Shown: positions 34,731-44,000, numbered from the stretch's first letter. The stretch is DNA of 64,000 nt from Natronincola peptidivorans (GCF_900111615.1 NZ_FOHU01000002.1:213785-277784); one strand, 5' to 3'. Notes: generated by a model from the sequence alone, not told the origin. Program-made: numbers and translations.

Positions 34731-35945
34731 ATGATAACAAAAGAATATTTACCAACCCAGAGGTCGAAGCATCGGTGCTTTTTCCTTATAGGAGTAATGA
34801 TATTTTTATATATCATAGATAATTCACCCGCTAAGGCTTTAGTAAATATTAGGATATATAACAATTTAATCAAACCATTACTGTGGATTGGCCTAGCCTA
34901 TGTGGCTTGGTCTTTTCCTGTTGTTCGGTCAAAGGCAGGTCTAAAGCATAAAAACCTTATAAATCTCTGGGCCTTTAACTTTGCAGTCATATTTATTATT
35001 CTTTCTGCTATGGCTGGTTTCATCGATGGATTTGGCAAAAGTCCTTATAGTCAGACCCCTAAAGGGATTGCTATGAACATTATTTTTGTAGGCTCTGTAT
35101 TGGTGGCAGGAGAATTGGTTAGAAACAGTTTAATAAGCAACTTAACTAAGGAAGAAAACTATATTGTATTTATACTGGTGACCTTATTGATGACGGTCAC
35201 CAATATATCCTTTAGTAGGTTCTTGGGGCTAAAAGAAGTCTCTGATATTGTAAAATTCATAGCAGAATTCTTTGCACCAGAGTTTGCCCATCATTTACTG
35301 GCTACCTACTTAGCCTTTTTAGGAGGACCAATAGCGTCTATGATCTATCTAGCAGCTATCCAAGCCTTTCACTGGCTTTCGCCAATCCTTCCAAATCTAA
35401 AATGGATTACCAAAGCCTTGATAGGTGTGCTATGCCCAATTTTCTCCTTGATGGCTATACAAGGTATGTACTTGAAAGCATCTAAGCAATTGAAAAGACA
35501 TGAAAAGGATGATGAAGGTCTATTAGGGTGGATGATTACCAGTATTGTTTCCATAGCCATCATATGGTTTTCTGTAGGAGTATTTCCTATCTATCCCTCT
35601 GTTATAGCTACAGGCAGTATGGAACCCATGATTAAGGCAGGAGATGTAATCCTTGTTGAAAAGGTGAGAAACATGGAGGATATCCACAGCTTGCAGGTAG
35701 AAGATGTCATCCAATTTAAAAGAGACACGATTTTGATTTCTCATCGGATTATAGAAATTGTGGAAGATGAAAATCAACAAAAAAGCTATCGCACCAAAGG
35801 AGATAATAATTCTGCTATAGATACTGATTTGGTGGAACCTCAACAGATTAAAGGAAAAATTGTCTATGTGGTACCTAAGATAGGCTGGCCAAGTTTACTA
35901 ATGAGGAGCAAGGAACAGGTTCCTATAGAGGAAATAATATATTAA
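34731..35945 (+). CDS. sipW: SipW/ER-type signal peptidase I with multi-helix N-terminal extension
   Basis: A 404-residue membrane protein. The C-terminal ~130 residues are a signal peptidase I domain with catalytic Ser in IATGSMEPMIKAGD (S296) and His in ISHRI (H338). Having His in place of Lys marks the ER/SipW type. Residues ~15-290 contain about eight membrane helices; ordinary SipW is ~190 residues with one or two. It should cleave the TasA/CalY-type precursors encoded on both sides. It begins 20 bases after the Ser-rich protein and ends before a terminator. The extra membrane region may be a sensor or an assembly/translocation partner, which is inference. Confidence 0.88.
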   Translation: MITKEYLPTQRSKHRCFFLIGVMIFLYIIDNSPAKALVNIRIYNNLIKPLLWIGLAYVAWSFPVVRSKAGLKHKNLINLWAFNFAVIFIILSAMAGFIDGFGKSPYSQTPKGIAMNIIFVGSVLVAGELVRNSLISNLTKEENYIVFILVTLLMTVTNISFSRFLGLKEVSDIVKFIAEFFAPEFAHHLLATYLAFLGGPIASMIYLAAIQAFHWLSPILPNLKWITKALIGVLCPIFSLMAIQGMYLKASKQLKRHEKDDEGLLGWMITSIVSIAIIWFSVGVFPIYPSVIATGSMEPMIKAGDVILVEKVRNMEDIHSLQVEDVIQFKRDTILISHRIIEIVEDENQQKSYRTKGDNNSAIDTDLVEPQQIKGKIVYVVPKIGWPSLLMRSKEQVPIEEIIY

Positions 35946-35953
35946 TCCTATTT

Positions 35954-35985
35954 TAAGGCAGGAGTAAATATCCTGTCTTTTTCTG
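35954..35985 (+). terminator. Terminator after the signal peptidase
   Basis: AGGCAGGA (35956-35963) pairs with TCCTGTCT (35971-35978) with one G-T pair and is followed by TTTTTC. Confidence 0.75.
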
Positions 35986-36030
35986 TGATCTTTTTGAGAA
36001 TTTCATAAAAAACATAGAAAACACATGGTA

Positions 36031-36138
36031 CAAAAGTAGTAGTTGAATAGGAAGAAAGAATTAATAAAAAACAACACCTTTTTCTTAGCAGAAACTACAC
36101 TTTTGCAGGGCGTAGAAATCCCATGAAAACACTATAAT
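36031..36138 (+). promoter_or_regulatory. Promoter region of the TasA-like pair with inverted repeat
   Basis: CAAAAGTAGTAGTT (36031-36044) is an inverted copy, with one base missing, of AACTACACTTTTG (36093-36105). A TATAAT at 36133-36138 follows; the -35 region (GCGTAG) is poor, which suggests an activator. The repeats are a candidate binding site for the adjacent response regulator. In the transcript AGTACAAT/ATTGTACT (36151-36158/36173-36180) forms a short leader hairpin. Confidence 0.45.
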
Positions 36139-36224
36139 GAGTAATGTAAGAGTACAATAGAAGGCAGATTTAATTGTACTTTCATTGAAAAAAGGTAAGA
36201 AAAAAGAAAAAGGAGAGATGTTCA

Positions 36225-36830
36225 ATGAAAAAATCAAGATTTTTAGCATTAATTTTAGTAGTAGCAGTTATGATGATGGGCGCTGGTTATGCCTATTGGA
36301 CCCAGGATTTAACCATCGAAAATACCATTACTACTGGTAGGTTAGAGGTAGAATTTGAAGGACCTGAATTGGTATTACCAAACAATACCTATATGCATGA
36401 GTCAAGCGACTTTGATATTGATGACGATGCTGATATCCCCGCTTTAAAATTAGACTTAGTAGATGCATACCCAGGTGCCCAGGCAGATATTAGCTTTAAA
36501 TTGGTTAATAAAGGAACTTTAGCAGCAATTGTAAAAGGTTTTGATTTTAGTGAGGTAGTAGGTGAGGGAACAAATGAAGGATTAGTTCTTTGTAAAAAAC
36601 TTTCTGTAGACGGCAATGAAAAAGTATTTAGTGAGAAAACTACACTAAAAGACGCACTTCTCAATGAGTTAAACATTCGTTTAGAGCCTGATAATGATCA
36701 CGTAGAAGTTAAAATGACACTTCAAATTGATCCTGATGCAAAAAATAATGATTTAAAACAAGGGCAAGAAGGGGCCATTGAATTTACCATCAATATGAAG
36801 GCATATCAATATAATGATGATACAATCTAG
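36225..36830 (+). CDS. TasA-like fibre protein 2
   Basis: A 201-residue protein with the SipW-type signal sequence KKSRFLALILVVAVMMMGAGYAYW followed by TQDLTIENTITTGRLEVEF. The rest is a beta-sandwich-like region containing DLVDAYPGAQADISFKLVNKGTLAA, a pattern seen in TasA/CalY proteins. The ribosome site AAAGGAGAGA lies 9 bases before the ATG. It is probably co-transcribed with TasA-like protein 3, whose first 40 residues are almost the same. It likely forms extracellular fibres after cleavage by the SipW-like peptidase. Confidence 0.85.
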   Translation: MKKSRFLALILVVAVMMMGAGYAYWTQDLTIENTITTGRLEVEFEGPELVLPNNTYMHESSDFDIDDDADIPALKLDLVDAYPGAQADISFKLVNKGTLAAIVKGFDFSEVVGEGTNEGLVLCKKLSVDGNEKVFSEKTTLKDALLNELNIRLEPDNDHVEVKMTLQIDPDAKNNDLKQGQEGAIEFTINMKAYQYNDDTI

Positions 36831-36920
36831 TAATATGCTGAAATAATTCGTTGAGTGAAATACCAATAAAAAGTATGTTTAATGGTATCAAAACAAGAAA
36901 AAAAGGAGAGAGGTGCTTTT

Positions 36921-37586
36921 ATGAAAAAAACAAGATTTATTGCAGTGATATTAATAGTAGCTGTAATGGTAATAGGGGCTGGTTATGCCTATTGGACACA
37001 GGATTTAAAGATTACAGGTACAGTTAATACTGGTGAGTTGAAGGTAGTATTTGCCAACTACTCAGATAATACAATACCAAATGATGCGGGGTATATGTCA
37101 GTAGAAACATCAGTAAATAATGATCAAGATGTTCTTACTTTCAAAATAAATGATTTATATCCAGGTACTGGAGGAAATATGGCTTTCATAATTAAAAATG
37201 AAGGTACAGTACCAGCTAAAATCACTGGGGTAGAAGCCATAATTTCAGATGAAGATAGAGCGTTAGCAAACAATTTGAGATATGGAATTCATAGAATCAA
37301 ATATTATAGACCTTTTAAAAGTGAACCTTGGGTTCAGTTTGATTTGTCTAATGTAGGTGATTTCGATAATTTTGAAAATTGGTTAGAATATAGATTAATG
37401 AATATACCACCTTTATATCAAAATATACTTGGTGAACAATTAGTATTAGAACCAGGTGGATGGCTAGAAATTATAGCTGCAGAAAGTGGTTATAATATCA
37501 AAATGCCTTCATCTGTAACAGATAATGACCTACAAGGTAAGACTATTGAATTTGATTTGTTACTCAAATTTGAACAAAATTATTAA
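36921..37586 (+). CDS. TasA-like fibre protein 3
   Basis: A 221-residue paralogue of the preceding protein. It starts KKTRFIAVILIVAVMVIGAGYAYW then TQDLKITGTVNTGELKVVF, and later has FKINDLYPGTGGNMAFIIKNEGTVPAKI. ATG 36921 follows AAGGAGAGAGG; the upstream start at 36882 would only add residues before the signal peptide. It carries an insertion (~110-175, FKSEPWVQFDL..) absent from protein 2, so the two may be major and minor subunits. A terminator follows at 37628. Confidence 0.85.
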   Translation: MKKTRFIAVILIVAVMVIGAGYAYWTQDLKITGTVNTGELKVVFANYSDNTIPNDAGYMSVETSVNNDQDVLTFKINDLYPGTGGNMAFIIKNEGTVPAKITGVEAIISDEDRALANNLRYGIHRIKYYRPFKSEPWVQFDLSNVGDFDNFENWLEYRLMNIPPLYQNILGEQLVLEPGGWLEIIAAESGYNIKMPSSVTDNDLQGKTIEFDLLLKFEQNY

Positions 37587-37627
37587 TTCTTTTTCTGCTT
37601 AAAATATTAAATTGAGATTATATATAG

Positions 37628-37665
37628 AAAAAGTTAGGGACTTTGGTTTCTAACTTTTCTATTTT
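37628..37665 (+). terminator. Terminator after TasA-like protein 3
   Basis: GAAAAAGTTAG pairs with CTAACTTTTC around a ~12-base loop and is followed by TATTTT. Confidence 0.7.
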
Positions 37666-37748
37666 GGAAAGGATTATAGTAAAAAATGGAGAATATGTAA
37701 TATAGTGCTATATAATAATATGATTTTTGATGACAGGGGGATACCTAA

Positions 37749-38918
37749 ATGAAAATAAAAATAAATAAAAAACTCAAAATTACCTTGATGATAATGAATA
37801 TCCTCGCTCTTATTCCTATTGCTGTTTTTTTACATCAAGAAGTCAAGGTGCCTAAATACGCGGAAGAAAGGATATCCCTCTATGATTATCACAATAGATC
37901 AGGCATAAATTATGAAGTCTTCTTGAGGCCCAATGTACTCTATGAGGAAGAAAGCTTAGGTGCAGGGAAGACCTATATTACAGAATTTGTTGACTATATA
38001 GACACCTCCTTTACCTATGAGTTTCAAGGAGAATCAGAAGCTGAGGTGAAGGGTGACTATGAGATAGTTGCAGAGATAGAGGGGTATACAGGCCATGAAG
38101 AAACCTATAAGACCATTTGGCGAAAGGGATATATTCTTTCCCCTAAAAAAACTTTTCAAGAGAAGGATAGAATTGTAGCCATCAAAGAGGATGTGACTTT
38201 AGATATCCATGGCTATAATGAATTTGCTGGAAATGTCATAGAGGCCTCTAAAATTACCTCCAGTGTAAAATTGACTGTGTTAATGAATATCAACATGGAA
38301 GCCACCACAGATAAAGGACCTGTGGCAGAGCAAATGTCTTCCTCCATAACAATACCATTAAATACCAATCATTTTGAAATAAGCGGTAGTCCCATTAATG
38401 AAAGATCTGGCAGCATACAAGACACAATTGAGGTACAGCTGCCGATAGATAGAAAAAAAGTGATTCTTTATGGAGGGCTGATAGGCTTTCTGTTGATTCT
38501 TCTAAGCTTCTTGATTTTCTTTACAAAGGGAAGAGAGAAAAAGAGTGTATTAGAGAAAACCATAAATCAAATTTTTAAAAAGCATGGAGATCGTTTGGTG
38601 GCATTAAACACGGAGGTAGAAGCTATCTCCAAAAACTTTAGTGAAGTAAAATCCATAGAGGACTTGGTTCGGATAGCAGATGAATTAGGAAAACCAATAA
38701 TGTATAAATATAGCTCAAGTCTTAATGATATAGGCAGGTTTTATATCCTCGATGAAACCAAGGTCTTCATACTAGATATTCATAAGATGTTATCAAACTC
38801 AGAGGTTTTTCAAGAAAAGGAAATAGCAAAAATTGAGGAATCAGAAGCAAAAAATAGTATCTCCAATACAGGTGAGCTGCTGGAGGAAAGTAAAATAGAA
38901 GAAAGCAATAAGTCCTAA
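37749..38918 (+). CDS. DUF5305-like bitopic membrane protein
   Basis: A 389-residue protein with an N-terminal membrane helix (LMIMNILALIPIAVFL), an extracytoplasmic beta-rich domain (~30-235, with DYHNRSGINYEVFLRPN and the repeated EGYTGHEETYKTIWRKGY), a second helix (~238-258, VILYGGLIGFLLILLSFLIF) and a charged cytoplasmic tail (~260-389). The pattern fits DUF5305 proteins, which are frequently encoded beside SipW-type signal peptidases and TasA-like proteins in Firmicutes and archaea. It may hold or organise the fibre at the membrane; that role is inferred from context. Confidence 0.75.
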   Translation: MKIKINKKLKITLMIMNILALIPIAVFLHQEVKVPKYAEERISLYDYHNRSGINYEVFLRPNVLYEEESLGAGKTYITEFVDYIDTSFTYEFQGESEAEVKGDYEIVAEIEGYTGHEETYKTIWRKGYILSPKKTFQEKDRIVAIKEDVTLDIHGYNEFAGNVIEASKITSSVKLTVLMNINMEATTDKGPVAEQMSSSITIPLNTNHFEISGSPINERSGSIQDTIEVQLPIDRKKVILYGGLIGFLLILLSFLIFFTKGREKKSVLEKTINQIFKKHGDRLVALNTEVEAISKNFSEVKSIEDLVRIADELGKPIMYKYSSSLNDIGRFYILDETKVFILDIHKMLSNSEVFQEKEIAKIEESEAKNSISNTGELLEESKIEESNKS

Positions 38919-39049
38919 TACTTTGGTACTATACAAAATAACCCAAAGGTAGTAGCAAAAATTAATCTAATGCAGGGAGAGAATACCTACAGATAAAGGT
39001 AAAATTAATAGAAGGGAGAGATGTATTTTTAAGAAATGAGGTGATACAG

Positions 39050-40333
39050 GTGAAAAATAGAAAAGGCTTCTTTAAAATGCTGGGGAAGTTTCTTGCTATT
39101 ATACTTGTTGTAGGCTTTTTTGCTGGAGATATCATGGAGCTTACATATTCCGCTATGACGGGAAGCGAACCTGATGTGGTCGTTACTATTCATAATGACG
39201 GGACAATTTCACAACAGGGGAATCTATTTGGAGGAGAACTATGGTACCCAGGCAAGGATAAGGAAGGCGTTATACGTATTCACAATCAATACAAGCCCAT
39301 AAATGGGAGTAGTTTAGGTGTAGGGGTGGAATTAATAGAAGCCAGGGAAACCTATGATTGGGATATGGTTTATGCTTCTTTTCTGCAGAATATGCAGCTT
39401 ACAATAACACAGGGGAAGCTAGCTATATTTGACAAAGTAATCATCAACAGCAAGTATTTAGGGGAGCTGCTACATACCTCCAATGATAAAGGGAATACTG
39501 CAAATCAATTTTCCATCAGTAAAAACGATTTTATAGACTTAAAATACAAACTGCTTATGGATGAGAAAGCTGGCAATGAGCTGCAAAATATGTCGGCTAA
39601 GGTATCTTTAACGATAAACCTCAATGAAAGACTACAGGATAATGGCGGCGGTGGCAATGATGATAAGGATGACAAAGACGATAAGGATGACAAAGACGAT
39701 AAGGATGATAAAGACGATAAAGATGACGACAAACCAGTAATTATTGATGAAAACGGTTCGTCGGATGAAGAAATGATAGAAATACCAGATGATCTAATAC
39801 CACTGGGCGTACCTCACTGGGCCCATGATTGTATAGTTACGCTATTAAGGCATGGTATCATCCGTGGATATCCCGATGGAACCATAAGACCTGACCAGCC
39901 TATCACCCGTGCTGAATCAGCTGTATTGATAGCAAAGGCGTTAAAGATTGAAGAAAGCGACAAATTTTTCTCAGGCTATGTTGATCCTCTACCAAAATGG
40001 GCAAGAGGACACATTATCGCTGTATCTCAAGAGGGTATTTTCGTAGGCTATCCTATGAGATTGTTTAAGCCAAACAGAAATATTACAAGGGAAGAAATGG
40101 TGACAGTGCTGATTAAGGGTTTTGAAAAAGAGCTTCATCCTGAGACAGAATTGATTTTTACAGATAAAGAGGATATAGGAGAGTGGGCATTAGAGTATGT
40201 TAAAGCAGGGGTAAGTCATGAGATCCTAAGGGGCTATCCTGATGGCAGCTTCAAGCCTAAAAATGAAATCACTCGTGCTGAAGCATTTACAATAATATGT
40301 AAGCTATTAGGCTTACACGATGAGCATATGTAG
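39050..40333 (+). CDS. SLH-domain wall protein with TasA-like start
   Basis: A 427-residue secreted protein. A signal-like segment (KMLGKFLAIILVVGFFAGDIMELTYSAM) is followed by a beta-rich N-domain (~40-200) beginning VVVTIHNDGTISQQGNLF, similar in style to TasA-like proteins. Next comes an Asp/Lys repeat linker (~205-227). Three SLH repeats occupy ~250-420: HWAHDCIVTLLRHGIIRGYPDGTIRP, then WARGHIIAVSQEGI, then WALEYVKAGVSHEILRGYPDGSFKP. SLH domains bind pyruvylated secondary cell-wall polymer, so it probably anchors the fibres. GTG 39050 follows GAGGTGA; the frame also opens at 39041. Confidence 0.92.
   Translation: MKNRKGFFKMLGKFLAIILVVGFFAGDIMELTYSAMTGSEPDVVVTIHNDGTISQQGNLFGGELWYPGKDKEGVIRIHNQYKPINGSSLGVGVELIEARETYDWDMVYASFLQNMQLTITQGKLAIFDKVIINSKYLGELLHTSNDKGNTANQFSISKNDFIDLKYKLLMDEKAGNELQNMSAKVSLTINLNERLQDNGGGGNDDKDDKDDKDDKDDKDDKDDKDDDKPVIIDENGSSDEEMIEIPDDLIPLGVPHWAHDCIVTLLRHGIIRGYPDGTIRPDQPITRAESAVLIAKALKIEESDKFFSGYVDPLPKWARGHIIAVSQEGIFVGYPMRLFKPNRNITREEMVTVLIKGFEKELHPETELIFTDKEDIGEWALEYVKAGVSHEILRGYPDGSFKPKNEITRAEAFTIICKLLGLHDEHM
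39662..39730 (+). repeat. 18-bp tandem repeat encoding (DKDDKD)n linker
   Basis: GATAAGGATGACAAAGAC occurs nearly unchanged at 39662, 39680, 39698 and (shorter) 39716. It encodes alternating Asp-Lys, a flexible zwitterionic linker between the N-domain and the SLH repeats. Confidence 0.92.
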
Positions 40334-40360
40334 TAGTAGAAATCTATAGAGATAATAAAG

Positions 40361-40397
40361 TCTGAAGGACTGATTAGTCAGCCCTTCAGATTTTTAT
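40361..40397 (+). terminator. Terminator after the SLH protein
   Basis: TCTGAAGG (40361-40368) and CCTTCAGA (40383-40390) form the stem and TTTTTATT follows. Confidence 0.85.
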
Positions 40398-40547
40398 TGT
40401 TACAGTGGTATAATTTTTTATCCTGGATAAATAAATAAGATGAGTGTTGCATCACAAGATAATTTTTATTTGAAGTTGTACCTGAATCCAATATAATATA
40501 AGATAGAATATAGAAGAAAATACCATATTACAAGAAAGGGACAATCT

Positions 40548-41690
40548 ATGTATTATTCTCTCAGTATCCTATACAGTTTGATATACTTCGCCCTTGGAGC
40601 TATGTATCCATTATTGGCACGATATTTAGAAGAAATAGGCCTTAGTGGTACAGAAATAGGTATAATAACCGCTACTGGGGCTGTAGTATTGATACTAGCG
40701 CAGCCTATTTGGGGTCTTATCTGTGATAGAACCCAGAAAACAAAACTCGTTTTAGGGGCTACAATCCTTGCAGCTGCAATAGCGAGTATAATGCTATCCT
40801 TTTTTCAGCATTTTGTGATTTTGCTCTTAGGATTTGCTATATTGCATCTTTTTCAAGGGGCCAATCCCCCTATTGTGGATAGTATTGTTTTGAACCATAC
40901 AGTAAAAACGAAGTACTCCTTTGGGAGCATTAGACAGTGGGGCGCAGTTGGATTTGCTGTGGCAGTATTTATTTCCGGCATCATAAGTGAAAGATTTGGC
41001 TTAAAAAGTATATTTTATTTATATGCATTGGCCTATATGATGGCTCTGCTATTGATAAAACCTTTACCAGGGAATAAAAGCAATATAAAAGTAGGCTTTA
41101 GAAAAGGCTTAGTAGAATTAGTAAAGACCCCTCAATATACACTGATCGTAGTATGCGCCTTACTTGTTTCTGGTCCCATAAATGGCAATAACATATATTT
41201 TGCCTTGTTATTTAAGTATTTAGGGGGAGGATTAAGTGGCATAGGGTTAGCCTTTTTACTATTCGCAGGAAGTGAAGCTCCAATGATGAAGGTCTCTGGC
41301 ACCATCATTAAAAAGCTTGGTTTAGTGAATACACTATTGGCAGCTACGATGATTTCTGTGCTACGATGGTTTTGGTATAGTACAGGACCCAGTCATCAGC
41401 ATATTCTTTATCTTTTTCTTCTCCAAGGACTATCCGTTGGATTATTTATTGTAGCTGCAGCACAATATGTTAGAGAGAATTCATCAGAGGAGCTAAGGAT
41501 AACTGCCCTTACATTATATACTTCCTTAGGCATGGGGGTAGGAACCATTATTTGTAATTTACTAGGTGGTATCATTATAGATAGATTTAGTGTCCTAGCC
41601 ACCTACAGGTTTTTTGCCTTTAGCAGTTTATTAGGCATTGTTCCTCTTTTGGTGATTAAGTATTACTATGAAAAAAAGCCTGTATTGTAA
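40548..41690 (+). CDS. MFS transporter (MFS_1-like), possibly nucleoside
   Basis: A 380-residue protein with about twelve hydrophobic segments, the loop motif WGLICDRTQKTKLVLG (~residues 57-72) and SIRQWGAVGFAVAVFISGII (~125-144). The RQWGAxGF pattern is shared by LacY/NupG-like MFS_1 members. It precedes the pseudouridine kinase gene by 63 bases on the same strand, so uptake of pseudouridine or another nucleoside is a reasonable guess, not shown by sequence alone. Confidence 0.82.
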   Translation: MYYSLSILYSLIYFALGAMYPLLARYLEEIGLSGTEIGIITATGAVVLILAQPIWGLICDRTQKTKLVLGATILAAAIASIMLSFFQHFVILLLGFAILHLFQGANPPIVDSIVLNHTVKTKYSFGSIRQWGAVGFAVAVFISGIISERFGLKSIFYLYALAYMMALLLIKPLPGNKSNIKVGFRKGLVELVKTPQYTLIVVCALLVSGPINGNNIYFALLFKYLGGGLSGIGLAFLLFAGSEAPMMKVSGTIIKKLGLVNTLLAATMISVLRWFWYSTGPSHQHILYLFLLQGLSVGLFIVAAAQYVRENSSEELRITALTLYTSLGMGVGTIICNLLGGIIIDRFSVLATYRFFAFSSLLGIVPLLVIKYYYEKKPVL

Positions 41691-41753
41691 TATAAACACT
41701 CTGCGGCAAGGGTTTCAACAGTCCATAGAATAGTTAAAGGAGATAAAAGAAAG

Positions 41754-42722
41754 ATGGATCCTTATATAAAACAAAAAAATGAAGTAGACTATGTATGTGT
41801 AGTAGGTGGTGCAAATATAGATATTATTGGTAAATGTCAAAACCCTATGGTGGGGGCTGATTCTAATCCTGGAGAAATCCAACTGTCTCTGGGAGGGGTA
41901 GGAAGGAATGTCGCCCATAACCTATATAACCTAGGAGCAAATCCATATCTTATTACAGCCATTGGGAAAGATATTTATGGAGAAAAGCTGCTAAAGGAAT
42001 GTAAGGAGATAGGAATTAATCTAGAGCATAGCTTAGTATTAGACGAAAAGTCCGGCATCTATCTAGCCATCTTAGATGATCAAGGAGAAATGATAACTGC
42101 CATATCTCAGATGGATATATTTAAGCGGTTGGATACAGAGTTTTTACATAAAAAGAAAAGCATTATAAACAGGGCAAAGGTAATCGTAGTAGACACCAAT
42201 ATTTCTGAGGAAGCCATCTGTTTTCTTATTGCTTTAACAAAAGAAAAGAGTATTCCTTTGTTTTTAGACACTGTTTCTATTGCAAAGGCAGCAAAGGTAA
42301 AACCATATATAGAAGCCTTCCACACTATCAAACCTAACTTAATGGAGCTACAGTTTTTGACGGATAGAAAAATAAGTAATACAGAGGATATGAAGGCTGC
42401 CGCAGCGATATTGTTAAGAAAGGGTGTAAAGGAAGTTGTAGTATCTCTAGGGGAGGCTGGTGCTTTCTACCATAATGGAGAAAGCTATGGAAGGATGAAG
42501 GGCTTTGATATAAAAGTAAAAAATACTACTGGTGGAGGAGATGCATTTTTAGCAGGACTAGTCTATGGAACTCTGCAGAGAATAAGCTTAAAAGAAAAAG
42601 TAATCCTAGCTCTAGCCTGTGGTGCCCTTACTGTTGGCAGCTATGCAACTGTAAATAATCAAATAAGCGAGGAAAGTCTAATGGAATTCATATCAAATCA
42701 AGAGAAATCAAAGGAGGAATAA
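41754..42722 (+). CDS. psuK: Pseudouridine kinase (PfkB family)
   Basis: Phosphorylates pseudouridine to its 5'-monophosphate. The 322-residue PfkB-fold protein has the N-terminal substrate motif [11 protein letters not shown] (~residues 18-28), [16 protein letters not shown] (~48-63) and the C-terminal signature [16 protein letters not shown] (~257-272) with the catalytic Asp. The assignment from other PfkB kinases rests on the directly adjacent psuG gene (2-base gap), the conserved pair for pseudouridine breakdown. AAAGGAGA lies 11 bases before the ATG. Confidence 0.9.
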   Translation: MDPYIKQKNEVDYVCVVGGANIDIIGKCQNPMVGADSNPGEIQLSLGGVGRNVAHNLYNLGANPYLITAIGKDIYGEKLLKECKEIGINLEHSLVLDEKSGIYLAILDDQGEMITAISQMDIFKRLDTEFLHKKKSIINRAKVIVVDTNISEEAICFLIALTKEKSIPLFLDTVSIAKAAKVKPYIEAFHTIKPNLMELQFLTDRKISNTEDMKAAAAILLRKGVKEVVVSLGEAGAFYHNGESYGRMKGFDIKVKNTTGGGDAFLAGLVYGTLQRISLKEKVILALACGALTVGSYATVNNQISEESLMEFISNQEKSKEE

Positions 42723-42724
42723 CT

Positions 42725-43648
42725 ATGAAAAATATAGAGAACTACTTAAGCTTATCCCCAGAAGTGGCAAGGGCTAAAGCAGAAGGATTACCTCTAGTGG
42801 CATTGGAATCAACGATTATTTCCCATGGGATGCCTTATCCAGATAATATCCATACTGCCAAAACTGTCGAAAATATTATACGTGAAGCTGGAGCTGTGCC
42901 GGCTACCATTGCAATACTAGAAGGAAAAATAAAGGTGGGTCTAACAGAGAAGGAATTAGAAGTATTAGGGCAGGCCAAAAATGTAGCAAAGGTGAGTAGA
43001 AGAGATCTACCCTATATAGTGGCTGCAGGAAAAAATGGTGCCACTACTGTTGCTTCCACCATGATCATAGCAGCTATGGCAGGAATCGAGGTTTTTGTAA
43101 CAGGAGGTATAGGGGGAGTACATAGAGGAGCAGAAGAAACCTTTGATATATCAGCGGACTTAATGGAATTGGCTAAAACAAAGGTAGCGGTTGTATGTGC
43201 CGGGGCCAAATCTATCTTAGATTTAGGACTGACCTTAGAGGTTCTAGAGACCCATGGGGTACCTGTGATTGGTTATCAGACAGAAGATTTCCCTGCGTTT
43301 TACTCTAGAAAAAGTGGATTTACAGTGGATTATTCAGTAGAAACTACAGAAGAGCTTGCTAGATTATTAAAGGTAAAATGGGAAATGAAGCTTGACGGAG
43401 GGGTTGTAGTAGCAAATCCCATTCCTGAAGCCTATGCTATGGAGGAAAAAACAATCAACGGAGCCATCGAAAAGGCGGTATCAGAGGCAAAGATAAAAGG
43501 GATAGCGGGTAAAGAAATAACGCCTTTCTTATTAGACACGATAAAAGAAATCACAGAAGGAAAAAGCTTAGAGGCTAATATACAATTAGTATATAATAAT
43601 GCCAAAATAGGTGCTGACCTTGCTGTGGATTATGGAAGATTAAAATAA
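42725..43648 (+). CDS. psuG: Pseudouridine-5'-phosphate glycosidase
   Basis: Splits pseudouridine-5'-phosphate to uracil and ribose-5-phosphate, breaking a C-C glycosidic bond. The 307-residue sequence has [15 protein letters not shown] (~residues 27-41), [36 protein letters not shown] (~101-136, the active-site region with His) and [10 protein letters not shown], all typical of PsuG. GGAGGAATAACT precedes the ATG. The uracil released can enter the reductive pathway encoded downstream (PreT/PreA/HydA). Confidence 0.95.
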   Translation: MKNIENYLSLSPEVARAKAEGLPLVALESTIISHGMPYPDNIHTAKTVENIIREAGAVPATIAILEGKIKVGLTEKELEVLGQAKNVAKVSRRDLPYIVAAGKNGATTVASTMIIAAMAGIEVFVTGGIGGVHRGAEETFDISADLMELAKTKVAVVCAGAKSILDLGLTLEVLETHGVPVIGYQTEDFPAFYSRKSGFTVDYSVETTEELARLLKVKWEMKLDGGVVVANPIPEAYAMEEKTINGAIEKAVSEAKIKGIAGKEITPFLLDTIKEITEGKSLEANIQLVYNNAKIGADLAVDYGRLK

Positions 43649-43649
43649 A

Positions 43650-43832
43650 TCACTTACTTTCTTTCTGTTTTTCTTCAAAAACAGTACAAGGTTTCCCGGA
43701 AGATTCTAAAACCATTATAGAGGGGAGTTTGTGGGTTTTAAAGCCAAAATACCTGCAGCCCCTCGGAAATACCTTGTGCCATGTGATAAAAAAATATTTA
43801 CATTGATAGCAATTAATTCTTCTTCTCATCAT
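43650..43832 (-). CDS. Small conserved four-cysteine protein (CxxCKYF family)
   Basis: A 60-residue protein with NCYQCKYFFITWHKVFPRGCRYFGFKT and LESSGKPCTVFEEK. The arrangement CxxC ... GC ... PC and the invariant-looking FPRGC-FGFKT and ESSGKPC segments are those of a small protein found scattered across bacteria, sometimes mislabelled uracil-DNA glycosylase. Four cysteines suggest a metal-binding knuckle. The start could be TTG 43835, ATG 43832 or ATG 43829; the ribosome site is weak. It converges on psuG with its stop 2 bases beyond. Function unknown. Confidence 0.65.
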   Translation of the reverse strand: MMRRRINCYQCKYFFITWHKVFPRGCRYFGFKTHKLPSIMVLESSGKPCTVFEEKQKESK

Positions 43833-44000
43833 CAATACACCACACTTCTCTAAACAGAATAAAGATAATCATACAAGCATATCTTTTAAGTAAAGTACCT
43901 CCCACCTTCTAGTTTTATGTTAACTACAAATCCTTTAAAAGTCAATAAATATCCATATAAGCAGTACAAAATTCTCAAGGACAATAAAATGATAAAGAAC

